Assembly (NCBI GenBank): GCA_007693785.1
Contig: RECY01000021.1
Span: 62,001-126,000 of the forward strand
Reading direction: 5' to 3'
Length of the DNA: 64,000 nt
Source of the DNA: Phycisphaerales bacterium
Lineage (GTDB): Bacteria > Planctomycetota > Phycisphaerae > Phycisphaerales > UBA1924
Part shown: piece after piece, positions 51,820-59,487 of the stretch
How positions within the stretch are numbered: the first letter of the stretch is position 1
Layout: the number at the start of each line of letters is the position of its first letter
The notes under the pieces: model-generated
Seen by the model: only the letters and a program-made list of their open reading frames with translations
Told to the model about the DNA's origin: nothing
Database searches by the model: none
Program-made: the position numbers and the translations under genes

Positions 51820-52638
51820 ATGACGCCGACGCCCACCAACACCGGTTCCGCCCGCCCCCTCTCCGCGATCATCCTCGCGGCCGGCAAGGGCACGCGGATG
51901 CAGTCCGACCTGCCCAAGGTCTGCCACCCCGTGGGCGGTCGCCCGATGGTGTGCGCCGTGATCGACGCCTGCCTCGAGGCCGGGTGCGAGCGCGTCGTCG
52001 TCGTGGTGGGCTACAAGCAGGAGCTGGTCCGCGAGGCGTGCGCGAGTTACGCCGACCGGGTCGAGTTCGCGGTGCAGGACGAGCAGCTCGGCACCGGGCA
52101 CGCCGTGGTGTGCGCACGCGGGGCGTACGAGGCGGAGCTGGCGGCTGGCGGCGGGGGCGACGCCTTCGTCCTCTGCGGCGACGGCCCACTGATCCGGGCC
52201 GAAACCCTGCGGACGCTGCTCGACCTGCACAGGGGCACCAAGGCCGCGGGCACGCTCGCGACCGCGACGCTGGACAACCCGACCGGGTACGGGCGCGTGG
52301 TGCGCGGCGCGGACGGGCGCTTCGCGTGCATCGTCGAGCAGAAGAACGCGACGCCCGAAGAGCTGGCGATCCGCGAGGTGAACCCGAGCTACTACATCTT
52401 CGGCGTCGCGGGGCTGTTCAAGGCGCTCGAGCGCGTGACCAAGAACGAGACGACCGGCGAGTACTACGTGACCGACGTCCCGGCGATTCTGCTTGCTGAT
52501 GGCGGGCGTGTCGAGGTGATCGACGCGGTGCCGCCGGAGGATATTTTGAGCATCAACACGCTCGAGCAGCTCGCGGAGGTGGACCGGATCTATCGCGAGC
52601 GTCGCGGCGGTTCGTCGGGCACCGGGGGTGGCGCGTGA
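51820..52638 (+). CDS. glmU: GlmU-like uridylyltransferase, single domain (no acetyltransferase part)
   Basis: A 272-residue nucleotidyltransferase that matches the N-terminal pyrophosphorylase domain of GlmU. The signature LSAIILAAGKGTRMQSDLPK is at 14-33, followed by VGYKQELVRE, EQLGTGHAVVCA, LCGDGPLI, GYGRVVR, EQKNAT and EVNPSYYIF, which is the domain order of GlmU. A full-length GlmU has about 450 residues with a left-handed beta-helix acetyltransferase; here the gene stops after the first domain. Thus it should make UDP-GlcNAc only if another protein supplies GlcNAc-1-phosphate. It overlaps prs by four bases (GTGA). Confidence 0.88.
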   Translation: MTPTPTNTGSARPLSAIILAAGKGTRMQSDLPKVCHPVGGRPMVCAVIDACLEAGCERVVVVVGYKQELVREACASYADRVEFAVQDEQLGTGHAVVCARGAYEAELAAGGGGDAFVLCGDGPLIRAETLRTLLDLHRGTKAAGTLATATLDNPTGYGRVVRGADGRFACIVEQKNATPEELAIREVNPSYYIFGVAGLFKALERVTKNETTGEYYVTDVPAILLADGGRVEVIDAVPPEDILSINTLEQLAEVDRIYRERRGGSSGTGGGA

Positions 52639-53618
52639 GCCGCAGCGACGAGAACGACCTGAAGGTCTTCGCGGGGCGTCACGCCAAGCACCTGGCGCAC
52701 CGCGTGTGCGCACACCTGGACCTGCCCCTCGGCGCGGCGAAGACGATGGAGTTCCCGGACGGCGAGCTGTTCGTGAAGCTCGAAGAGGACGTGCGCGGGC
52801 GCGACTGCTTCGTGCTGATCTCGACGTGCGCGCCGGTGAACGACAACGTGATGGAGCTGTTGATCTTCTTGGACTGCCTGCGTCGCGCGAGCGCGCGCCG
52901 GGTGACGGTGGTGATGCCGTACTTCGGGTACGGGCGTCAGGACCGCAAGGACGAGGGGCGCGTGCCGATCACGGCCAAGCTGATCGCGAACATGATCACG
53001 GCCGCGCGTGCCGACCGCGTGCTGGCGATCGACCTGCACGCGGCGCAGATCCAGGGGTTCTTCGACATCCCGATGGACCACCTCTCGGCGACGCCGGTTT
53101 TCCTGAAGCACTTCCACGCGATCCGCGAGGAGCTGGGCGACCTCTGCCTGGTGAGCCCGGACGTGGGGAACGTGAAGGTCGCCGAGGGGATGGCGAATCT
53201 GCTCAGCGCGGACCTGGCGATCATCAACAAGCGCCGGATCACCGGGGACACGGTCGAGACGGGGAACCTGATCGGCGACGTCCGCGGCAAGACGGTGCTG
53301 ATGTTCGACGACATGATCTCGACGGCCGGCACCGTCTGCGAGGCGGCGCGCCTCGTGATGGACAAGGGCGCGACCGACGTCATCGCGGCCGCGACGCACC
53401 CGGTGCTCGTCGGCATGGCGATGCAGCGCCTCGCCGCGAGCCCGATCAGCCGCGTGGTGATCACCGACACCATCCCCGCGGGCGATCGGTACGAGCCGAT
53501 CCAGGACAAGATCGTCGAGCTGAGCGTGGGCGAGCTGCTGGGCGAGGCGATCCACCGGATCCACCACAACCAGTCGGTCAGCGCCCTGTTCCACGAGACG
53601 GCGGGGACGAAGCGGTAG
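52635..53618 (+). CDS. prs: Ribose-phosphate pyrophosphokinase
   Basis: A 327-residue PRPP synthetase, which makes PRPP from ribose 5-phosphate and ATP for nucleotides, His and Trp. Hallmarks are KVFAGRHAKHLAHRV-like start, FPDGELFVKLEEDVRGRD, ATP loop YFGYGRQDRKDEGRVPITAKL, the DLHAAQIQGFFDIPMDHL signature, and the PRPP loop MFDDMISTAGT. The length is normal. The start GTG overlaps the glmU stop. The glmU-prs order is widespread in bacteria. Confidence 0.96.
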   Translation: MSRSDENDLKVFAGRHAKHLAHRVCAHLDLPLGAAKTMEFPDGELFVKLEEDVRGRDCFVLISTCAPVNDNVMELLIFLDCLRRASARRVTVVMPYFGYGRQDRKDEGRVPITAKLIANMITAARADRVLAIDLHAAQIQGFFDIPMDHLSATPVFLKHFHAIREELGDLCLVSPDVGNVKVAEGMANLLSADLAIINKRRITGDTVETGNLIGDVRGKTVLMFDDMISTAGTVCEAARLVMDKGATDVIAAATHPVLVGMAMQRLAASPISRVVITDTIPAGDRYEPIQDKIVELSVGELLGEAIHRIHHNQSVSALFHETAGTKR

Positions 53619-53652
53619 CAAACGCGGGCGAAGCAAAGAGCATAGAGGGATC

Positions 53653-53676
53653 GGCGGGCGGGACGCCCGTCCCACC
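53653..53676. repeat. Family C-like GC hairpin variant
   Basis: GGCGGGCGGGACGCCCGTCCCACC, with hairpin GGGCG-GGA-CGCCC. It is related to the hairpins at 4028 and 30178 in reverse orientation. It lies 34 nt past the prs stop. Confidence 0.5.
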
Positions 53677-53767
53677 GGAGGGGTGGCCGAGAGACACGCA
53701 GTTGGATCGACCAGAAGCACCACCGCGCCAGCGAGCGTCGCCGGCGAGCTAGAGAAGGAAACGAACC

Positions 53768-54412
53768 ATGCAGCACGAGACCACGACCCTGATCGCCGAG
53801 CGCCGCGAGCGCCTCGGCTCGCGTTACGCCCAGCGCCTCCGCGCCGGCGGGCGGCTCCCCGCGATCGTCTACGGGCACGGCGAGACGCCGATCCCCGTCG
53901 CCGTTGATCGCAAGCTGGCCGTTCAGCACATCGAGCGCGGCGAGAAGGTCTTCAACATCGAGTTCGACGGTCGCACGGAAACCGTGCTCGTCAAGGACCT
54001 CCAGTTCGACCACCTCGGCACCGAGATCATCCACGCCGACCTGACGCTCGTGAACCTCAACGAGCGCGTCGAGACCAACGTCCACGTCCACCTCATCGGC
54101 ACGCCCAAGGGCCTCAAGACCGAGGGCGCGCTGCTCATGCACCCGACCACGCAGATCACGATCGAGTGCACCGTGACCAACATCCCCGAGGAGATCGACG
54201 TCGACGTCTCCGAACTCGACGCGCACGAATCGATCCACGCCTCGGAGATCAAGCTCCCGCTCGACACGATGAAGCTCGTGTCGGACGCGGACGCGATCGT
54301 GGCGCAGATCGTCGTCAAGAACGTTGAAAGCACGGGCGAGGAGGCGACCGTCGAAGGCCAGGCCGCACCGGAAGTCCTCACCGAGAAGAAGAAGGACGAG
54401 GAGAAGGACTGA
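53768..54412 (+). CDS. rplY: 50S ribosomal protein L25 (Ctc-type)
   Basis: A 214-residue long-form L25 that binds 5S rRNA. The N-terminal L25 domain has TTLIAERRERLGSRYAQRLRAGGRLPAIVYGHG and VLVKDLQFDHLGTEIIHADL. The C-terminal TL5-like beta domain has TVTNIPEEIDVDVSELDAHESIHASEI. A charged Glu/Lys tail follows (EKKKDEEKD). The ATG has GAAGGAAAC upstream. It stands between prs and pth, as in many bacteria. Confidence 0.94.
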   Translation: MQHETTTLIAERRERLGSRYAQRLRAGGRLPAIVYGHGETPIPVAVDRKLAVQHIERGEKVFNIEFDGRTETVLVKDLQFDHLGTEIIHADLTLVNLNERVETNVHVHLIGTPKGLKTEGALLMHPTTQITIECTVTNIPEEIDVDVSELDAHESIHASEIKLPLDTMKLVSDADAIVAQIVVKNVESTGEEATVEGQAAPEVLTEKKKDEEKD

Positions 54413-54463
54413 GCCTGTCGCCTCGCCCGTTTCATCAGCCTCAGCCTCGTTTCGTGAGCTCCT

Positions 54464-55102
54464 ATGCGACTCATCGTCGGCCTCGGCAACCCGGGACGCG
54501 AGTACCACGACACCCGCCACAACGCGGGTTTCATGGTCATCGATCGGCTGATCGCTCGGCACGCGCCGGGCGAGCCGCTCCGCTCGCGCTTCCACGCCGG
54601 CGTCGTCGAGGCCGCACTCCCGGGCGCGGGCCGGTGCCTGCTCGTCAAGCCCACGACCTACATGAACCTTTCGGGCAGGAGCGTCCTCGAGGCCTGCCAG
54701 TTCTACAAGATCGACCCGCAGACCCAGCTCCTGGTCGTCCTCGACGAGGTCGCGCTCCCCACGGGCGTGATCAAGCTCGGCGCCTCCGGCGGCACCGGCG
54801 GGCACAACGGGCTCCGCGACATCCAGCGCCTGCTGGGTTCGGAGCTCTACCCGAGGCTGCGGGTCGGGATCGGGGAGCCCCCGGCGCCGATCGCGCGGGC
54901 CGACTGGGTGCTGGGCAAGTTCACGGAGGCGGAACTGGGGGCGATGGGGCCCGCGCTCGACCGGGCGGCCGACGCGGCCGAGCGGTTCGCGAGCGAGGGC
55001 ATCGACGGCGCGATGAACGCCTTCAACGGGGCCGCCCAGTCGGGGCAGTCCTCGGGCTGGAACGCGAAGCCCGCGGATATCGATCCGGGGTGGGGGGCGT
55101 AG
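54464..55102 (+). CDS. pth: Peptidyl-tRNA hydrolase
   Basis: A 212-residue Pth, which releases peptides from peptidyl-tRNA. The N-terminal motif LIVGLGNPGREYHDTRHNAGF has the catalytic His-containing R-H-N. KPTTYMNLSGRSV, LDEVALPTGVIKLGASGGTGGHNGLRDI and RLRVGIGEP are the other conserved blocks. The length is slightly above the usual 190 because of a C-terminal Gly/Asn-rich extension. The start ATG at 54464 fits the family N-terminus; no strong Shine-Dalgarno is visible. Confidence 0.95.
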   Translation: MRLIVGLGNPGREYHDTRHNAGFMVIDRLIARHAPGEPLRSRFHAGVVEAALPGAGRCLLVKPTTYMNLSGRSVLEACQFYKIDPQTQLLVVLDEVALPTGVIKLGASGGTGGHNGLRDIQRLLGSELYPRLRVGIGEPPAPIARADWVLGKFTEAELGAMGPALDRAADAAERFASEGIDGAMNAFNGAAQSGQSSGWNAKPADIDPGWGA

Positions 55103-55113
55103 GTGGGGGGGAA

Positions 55114-55138
55114 GGCATTAGGCACTAGGCACTAGGGC
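55114..55138. repeat. Heptamer tandem repeat, second copy
   Basis: GGCATTA GGCACTA GGCACTA GGGC, complementary in sense to the tract at 16221-16252. It lies 11 nt past the pth stop and is followed by an alternating purine tract. Confidence 0.7.
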
Positions 55139-55268
55139 AGAGAGAGATAGAGAGCGCAGAGACAGGGAATTTGATTGCGGGCGCGTGTGCGCCGTGGATG
55201 GGTGCGATTTTTTGGACCAAACTTGCGGGCTTGTGGGCCCGTGTAGAGCGAAGCAGTAAGGGAAGACC

Positions 55269-55826
55269 ATGACGACGGAAGCTCCGGCCTCGACCAAGAC
55301 CGTGAATTACGAGGTGATGTTCCTGATCAGCCAGCAGGAGGCGACGGACCTCGCGGGGATCATCGAGCACATCGACACCATCTTCGAGCGCGCCGGGGCC
55401 GAGCGCCTCGCGATGCGCAAGTGGGACGAGCGCCGCCTCGCCTACGACATCGACAAGCAGAAGCGCGGCGTGTACATCCTCTGCTACATCTCGGCCGACC
55501 CGACCCGCGTGCAGTCGATCGACCGCGACGTGAACCTGTCCGAGCGGATCCTGCGGATCCTGCTCCTGCGTGCCGACCACCTGTCGATGGACCAGATGAA
55601 GGCCGCCGACGCGCGCCGGGAGCTGGAAGCCGAGGCGAAGATGCGTGCCGACCGCGCCGACCAGGTCGAGCAGACCCGCTCGACGGTCAGCCTGGGCGCC
55701 CCGGAGCCCGAGGCCGCCCCCGCCGCCACCGAAGGCGAGCAGGCCCCGGCCGAGGAGGGCGCCGGGCAGGGCGAGGACGCCGACACCGCCCCGAGCGCCG
55801 AGGGCGACGACGAGGCGAAGAACTGA
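55269..55826 (+). CDS. rpsF: 30S ribosomal protein S6 with acidic C-terminal tail
   Basis: A 185-residue S6; the core of about 95 residues is preceded by a short N-extension (MTTEAPASTKTV) and followed by a Glu/Ala-rich tail. The core has NYEVMFLISQQEA, YDIDKQKRGVYILCYISAD and ERILRILLLRADHLS, the standard S6 elements that bind S18. The tail contains repeated E/A/D runs and ends GDDEAKN. S6 tails are extended with glutamates by RimK; a rimK gene lies at 21627. ATG at 55269. Confidence 0.93.
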   Translation: MTTEAPASTKTVNYEVMFLISQQEATDLAGIIEHIDTIFERAGAERLAMRKWDERRLAYDIDKQKRGVYILCYISADPTRVQSIDRDVNLSERILRILLLRADHLSMDQMKAADARRELEAEAKMRADRADQVEQTRSTVSLGAPEPEAAPAATEGEQAPAEEGAGQGEDADTAPSAEGDDEAKN

Positions 55827-55911
55827 TCGAGGCCCCGGGTTCGCCCCGTGCCCGTCCGTGTAGACTCGGGCGGGCGACGGGGATCGTCGCACGGAGAAAG
55901 GGAGCACCGAC

Positions 55912-56397
55912 ATGGCCGGCAGCTACAACAAGGTCCTGCTGATGGGCAACCTGACGCGGGACGTCGAGGTCCGCCACACCAGCGGGAATCAGGCGGTGGC
56001 GAACCTGGGTCTGGCGGTCAACCGCCGGTACAAGACCGCCTCCGGCGAGAGCCGAGAAGAAGTCACGTTCGTGGATTGTGAGGCGTGGGGGCGCACGGCC
56101 GAGGTCATGGCCCAGTACCTCGCCAAGGGACGCCCCGTCTTCATCGAGGGACGCCTGAAGCTCGACCAGTGGGAGAGCAAGGACGGCACCAAGCAGTCCA
56201 AGCTCAAGGTCGTCGTCGACACCTTCCAGTTCGTCGATTCCGGCGGCGGGCAGGGCGGGGGCGGCGGCGGTCAGCGCGGCGGGAGCCGCGGTGGTGGCGG
56301 GGGCGGCGGTGGGGGACAGCGCTACGAGGAGGACGCCCCGGCCGGCGCCCGCAGCGCCCCGGCCGACGACTTCGCCGACGACGACATCCCGTTCTAA
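55912..56397 (+). CDS. ssb: Single-stranded DNA-binding protein
   Basis: A 161-residue SSB. The OB fold (about 1-110) has SYNKVLLMGNLTRDVEVRHT, VANLGLAVNRRY, VTFVDCEAWGRTAEV, KGRPVFIEGRLKLDQWESKDG and KLKVVVDTFQFVD. A Gly-rich disordered linker leads to the acidic tip DDIPF, which binds partner proteins. It is cytoplasmic. The ATG at 55912 follows GGGAGCACCGAC. rpsR, which often lies between ssb and rplI, is missing. Confidence 0.96.
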   Translation: MAGSYNKVLLMGNLTRDVEVRHTSGNQAVANLGLAVNRRYKTASGESREEVTFVDCEAWGRTAEVMAQYLAKGRPVFIEGRLKLDQWESKDGTKQSKLKVVVDTFQFVDSGGGQGGGGGGQRGGSRGGGGGGGGGQRYEEDAPAGARSAPADDFADDDIPF

Positions 56398-56422
56398 GCC
56401 AAACGCCGGATTCCTGAATGCT

Positions 56423-56556
56423 GTGCCACTGACCTCTTCCGAGAGGTCAGTGCTCCCAAGCTTCTCCCTCTTCCCATGCCCCTCCCGAGAGGAGCGTGCG
56501 AAGAGCCTGAGGAGGGCGGTCCGGAGCACTGACCTTGCGGACAAGGTCAGTGGCAC
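56423..56556. repeat. Family B two-hairpin intergenic repeat, copy 3
   Basis: 134 bp, 25 nt past the ssb stop. Hairpin 1 is identical to copies 1 and 2; hairpin 2 has loop CGGA instead of CAGA with the stem intact. The spacer begins GCTCCCAAGCTTCTCC and has its own small hairpin CTCCCGAGAGGAG. Confidence 0.9.
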
Positions 56557-56593
56557 ATGTTTCTTGCACCCCGTGCTTCCCTTCCTCATCTCT

Positions 56594-56645
56594 GGTGCCC
56601 CGGAAACGCGCAGCCGCCGCGGCGGAGCCTTTCCGGGCTCCCCCT
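56594..56645. repeat. Family A half element (hairpin 1 only)
   Basis: GGTGCCCCGGAAACGCGC then GCCGCCGCGGCGG and TTTCCGGGCTCCCC, 37 nt after family B copy 3. The second hairpin and terminal GGCACC are absent, so this is a half copy. It lies in the leader of rplI. Confidence 0.75.
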
Positions 56646-56777
56646 CTCCCTCACGCCGCCTATTGTCTGGACCCTCGTTGGGGCTCGGCCGGCACGCCGC
56701 GTGGTGTGCTTCGGCCCGGCTCCTCAACTTTCCCCGCCGACCACGGGCCACGCGCCCCGGCGAGAAAGGACAGCGAC

Positions 56778-57416
56778 GTGCGCAAAAACGTCAAGCTGCT
56801 GCTCACTGAGAACGTCGACAACCTCGGCATCGTCGGGGACGTGGTCAACGTGCGCCTCGGCTACGCCCGCAACTTCCTGCTCCCCCGCGGGATGGCGACC
56901 AAGCCGAGTGACGACCTGATCCAGAGCCTCGCCGCCAAGCGGGCCGAGGCCGAGAAGGAAGTCGCCGCCCTCCGCAAGAAGCGCGAAGAGGCGATCCGGA
57001 AGATCGACGGGCTCGACGTCACCATGCAGCGCGCCTGCAACGATCAGGGCATCCTCTACGGCGGCGTCACGCAGAACGACATCGCGGAGGCCCTCACCGA
57101 GCTCGGCTTCCCCGTCCGCCCGCGCGAGGTCCGCCTCCCCGGCAGCATCAAGCGGATCGATGTGTACGAGGTCTCGGTCAAGTTCGCGAGCGACCTCGAA
57201 GGCACCGTCAAGATCCACGTCGTCGCCGACCGCACCCTCCAGGAGGACGAGCGGGAGGAGATGGAGTTCGACAACGAGGGCAACCTCGTCGACAAGTCGC
57301 GCCGTCGCGGGCGCGACCGCGATCGTGACGCCGAGGGCGGCTCGAAGCTGGAGGCCGCGGCCGCCGGCGCCCAGCAGGCCCCCGCCGCCCGCAGCCGCCC
57401 GGAAGACGAGCTCTGA
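56778..57416 (+). CDS. rplI: 50S ribosomal protein L9
   Basis: A 212-residue L9. The N-domain has VKLLLTENVDNLGIVGDVVNVRLGYARNFLLPRGMA; the long helix and C-domain have LYGGVTQNDIAEALTELGF and VRLPGSIKRIDVYEVSVKF. About 55 extra residues at the C-terminus are rich in Arg, Asp and Ala. The start GTG at 56778 fits the AAAGGA spacing. It is the last gene of the glmU-prs-rplY-pth-rpsF-ssb-rplI run, with repeat elements between ssb and rplI. Confidence 0.95.
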   Translation: MRKNVKLLLTENVDNLGIVGDVVNVRLGYARNFLLPRGMATKPSDDLIQSLAAKRAEAEKEVAALRKKREEAIRKIDGLDVTMQRACNDQGILYGGVTQNDIAEALTELGFPVRPREVRLPGSIKRIDVYEVSVKFASDLEGTVKIHVVADRTLQEDEREEMEFDNEGNLVDKSRRRGRDRDRDAEGGSKLEAAAAGAQQAPAARSRPEDEL

Positions 57417-57477
57417 ACCCGACGCCTCTTCAGCGCTGAGGCGCTGCGAGAGGCGTCCGAAGACCGCCTTGCAAGCA

Positions 57478-57514
57478 CAACGGCCGGCCCCGCGGGGTCG
57501 GCCGTTGTTGTGTT
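57478..57514 (+). terminator. Intrinsic terminator after rplI
   Basis: Stem CAACGGCCGGCCCC / GGGGTCGGCCGTTG with loop GC (one G-U pair), followed by TTGTGTTG. It lies about 60 nt past the rplI stop and before a convergent gene. Confidence 0.8.
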
Positions 57515-57558
57515 GACAGTGCTCGGCGTGCCGGGATCGCCGGTTTCCAGTGTGGGGC

Positions 57559-59349
57559 TCAGCGCCGCCCGGAGGCGTCGATCGGCGGGTCGTACTCGGC
57601 GACCACGGTGTTGCCGATCACGAACCGCTCGACGTTCACGCCGAGGCTGACGCGGAACAGGAGCGTGAGTTCCTGGTTCGCCGACGAGCGGCTCAGCCCG
57701 ACGCCGTCGCTCTCGAGCTCGCTCAGCCCGCGGATCGGGCGGTCCGGCGTGTAGCGGAGGCGGATGATCGACTGGTCGCGGTAGACGTAACCGACCGCCT
57801 GATAGCGGATGCCGTTGCTGTCGACGAGCTCCGGCGGCACCACGCGCTCGGCCGCGGCGGCCGCCTGCCCGAGCAGGCTCTGGCGCGACCGCAGGCTCAC
57901 GTCGACCTGCACCAGCGTCGTGTCGGGCGTCGTGCGGAACTGGCGGATCTGGAGGTTCTGCGGGACCGCCGCGAGACGCCCGAACTCGCTCGGGTCGAAC
58001 GCCTGGGTCCCGCGGATGATCTCGTTCCCGTCGATCTCGAGGCTGCGGTGCGTGCCGCGTTGGATAACCAGTCGCCCGGGGAGCGCGCGCCCGACGGTGA
58101 CGCCGCTGTCCCGCGCCCCGCCCTGTCCCGGCCCGGTGCCGACGCGGGACGCCGACGACGCATCGAACTCGCCCGCCTCACCCACCCCCGCCAGCAGCGC
58201 GCCGGCCTCGATGGCGCGGTCCCGCTCCTGGTGGCTCGCAAACGCCAACGCTTCCAGCCCGCGCAACGGCACCCGCGTGTTCTTGATCGTCAGACCCACC
58301 GGCTCGTACCCGGGCTCCACCACGAACTCGAAGCCCATCAGCGTCTCGGCCGCGCCGCCCACGCTGGTCAGGTGGAAGTTCCCGTCGAACCGCCAGCGCC
58401 CGTAGATCGGCGGGTTGGTCTCCCCGGCCGCGGGGCTGACCGCCGCGATCGGGTGCACCGCCCTGCTCGACCCCGTCCGCGGGTTCCGGGTCACCAGGCG
58501 GATCTGCCCCTCGCTGACGACGACGTTCCCGCGCGTCTCACGAGCCTCGGGCCCGATGCGGAGCATGTACCCCACGATGTGGCTCTGCGGGTTGAAGGGC
58601 TCGCCGTCGAGCCGCTGCGGGTTCTGCACCGCCGGGCTCCACTTGTCACGCATCAGGTCGCGGAGGGTGGTCTGCGGATCGTCCTTGCCCAGCGTCCATG
58701 ACGAGATGACTCGGACGGCTTCCGGCGGGACGACGTTCCGACCCTTGCCGTCGCCGAGGCTCATGCGCAGGGCGGCCGGCGCGGTCGCGAAGTCCGGGTA
58801 CCACGTGCTCAGGGGCTGGCGGGTGCTCAGGATCCCGCTGGAGAGATACCCATACGTCGCGCCGGTGAGGCGATCGACGGGGAACCAGAGCGAGGCTTCC
58901 TGGGTGAGCCCGCTGGTGGTCGTCGCGAGCGGCTTGTAGCCGAACAGGTCCGACGCGACGCGGGTGTACCCGATGCCGGTGACGACCAGGCCCATGGTGA
59001 GCACCCCGGCGATGACGCCGCAGACCCCGCCGCCGACGTAGTTGACCGGCGGCGAGACTTTCACGTTGCCCGGCACCGCCGAATCGACCGCGAGGCGGAG
59101 GATCGCCGTCGCCGTCGCGAACGGGAGGATCAGGGCCGCCCCCCACGCCACGCCTTCGAGGAAGGCGAAGAACCCGCTCTCGGGCACGTTGTTCAGGATC
59201 AGGTACGCCAGCGGCTCCCACGCCGCCAGCGCGATCGCGCCGCCGATGACGACGCAGATCAGGTGCAGCAGCGCGCTGAAGAACCCGCGGGTCACCCACG
59301 TGTACCCGATGCCCAGCACGCCCGCGATCACGATCAGATTCAGGATCAT
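57559..59349 (-). CDS. CvpA-like membrane protein with large C-terminal domain
   Basis: A 596-residue protein. The N-terminal 180 residues hold four to five helices with the CvpA/colicin V production pattern (IAGVLGIGYTWVTRGFFSALLHL, ILPFATATAILRLAVDSAV, and NYVGGGVCGVIAGVLTMGLVVTG). The following roughly 400 residues are mostly beta-rich and polar (for example GNVVVSEGQIRLVTRNPRTGS and RLVIQRGTHRSLEIDGNEI), a combination I do not recognise as a named family. CvpA-like proteins are linked to cell-envelope and stress functions. It starts with ATG at 59349 and lies upstream of the convergent rplI. Confidence 0.72.
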   Translation of the reverse strand: MILNLIVIAGVLGIGYTWVTRGFFSALLHLICVVIGGAIALAAWEPLAYLILNNVPESGFFAFLEGVAWGAALILPFATATAILRLAVDSAVPGNVKVSPPVNYVGGGVCGVIAGVLTMGLVVTGIGYTRVASDLFGYKPLATTTSGLTQEASLWFPVDRLTGATYGYLSSGILSTRQPLSTWYPDFATAPAALRMSLGDGKGRNVVPPEAVRVISSWTLGKDDPQTTLRDLMRDKWSPAVQNPQRLDGEPFNPQSHIVGYMLRIGPEARETRGNVVVSEGQIRLVTRNPRTGSSRAVHPIAAVSPAAGETNPPIYGRWRFDGNFHLTSVGGAAETLMGFEFVVEPGYEPVGLTIKNTRVPLRGLEALAFASHQERDRAIEAGALLAGVGEAGEFDASSASRVGTGPGQGGARDSGVTVGRALPGRLVIQRGTHRSLEIDGNEIIRGTQAFDPSEFGRLAAVPQNLQIRQFRTTPDTTLVQVDVSLRSRQSLLGQAAAAAERVVPPELVDSNGIRYQAVGYVYRDQSIIRLRYTPDRPIRGLSELESDGVGLSRSSANQELTLLFRVSLGVNVERFVIGNTVVAEYDPPIDASGRR

Positions 59350-59487
59350 CGGTCCGTCTCCATCTGTCTCGGGCGAGAGGCCCGGCCCGCCGCGAGCGGG
59401 GGCCGTGCCCCGCCCGTCCCGTCGCCAACCCGATCTCCACCGCCCAGCCCTCGGCCACCCTATCCCCTGACCGCCCCCGTCGCCCGC

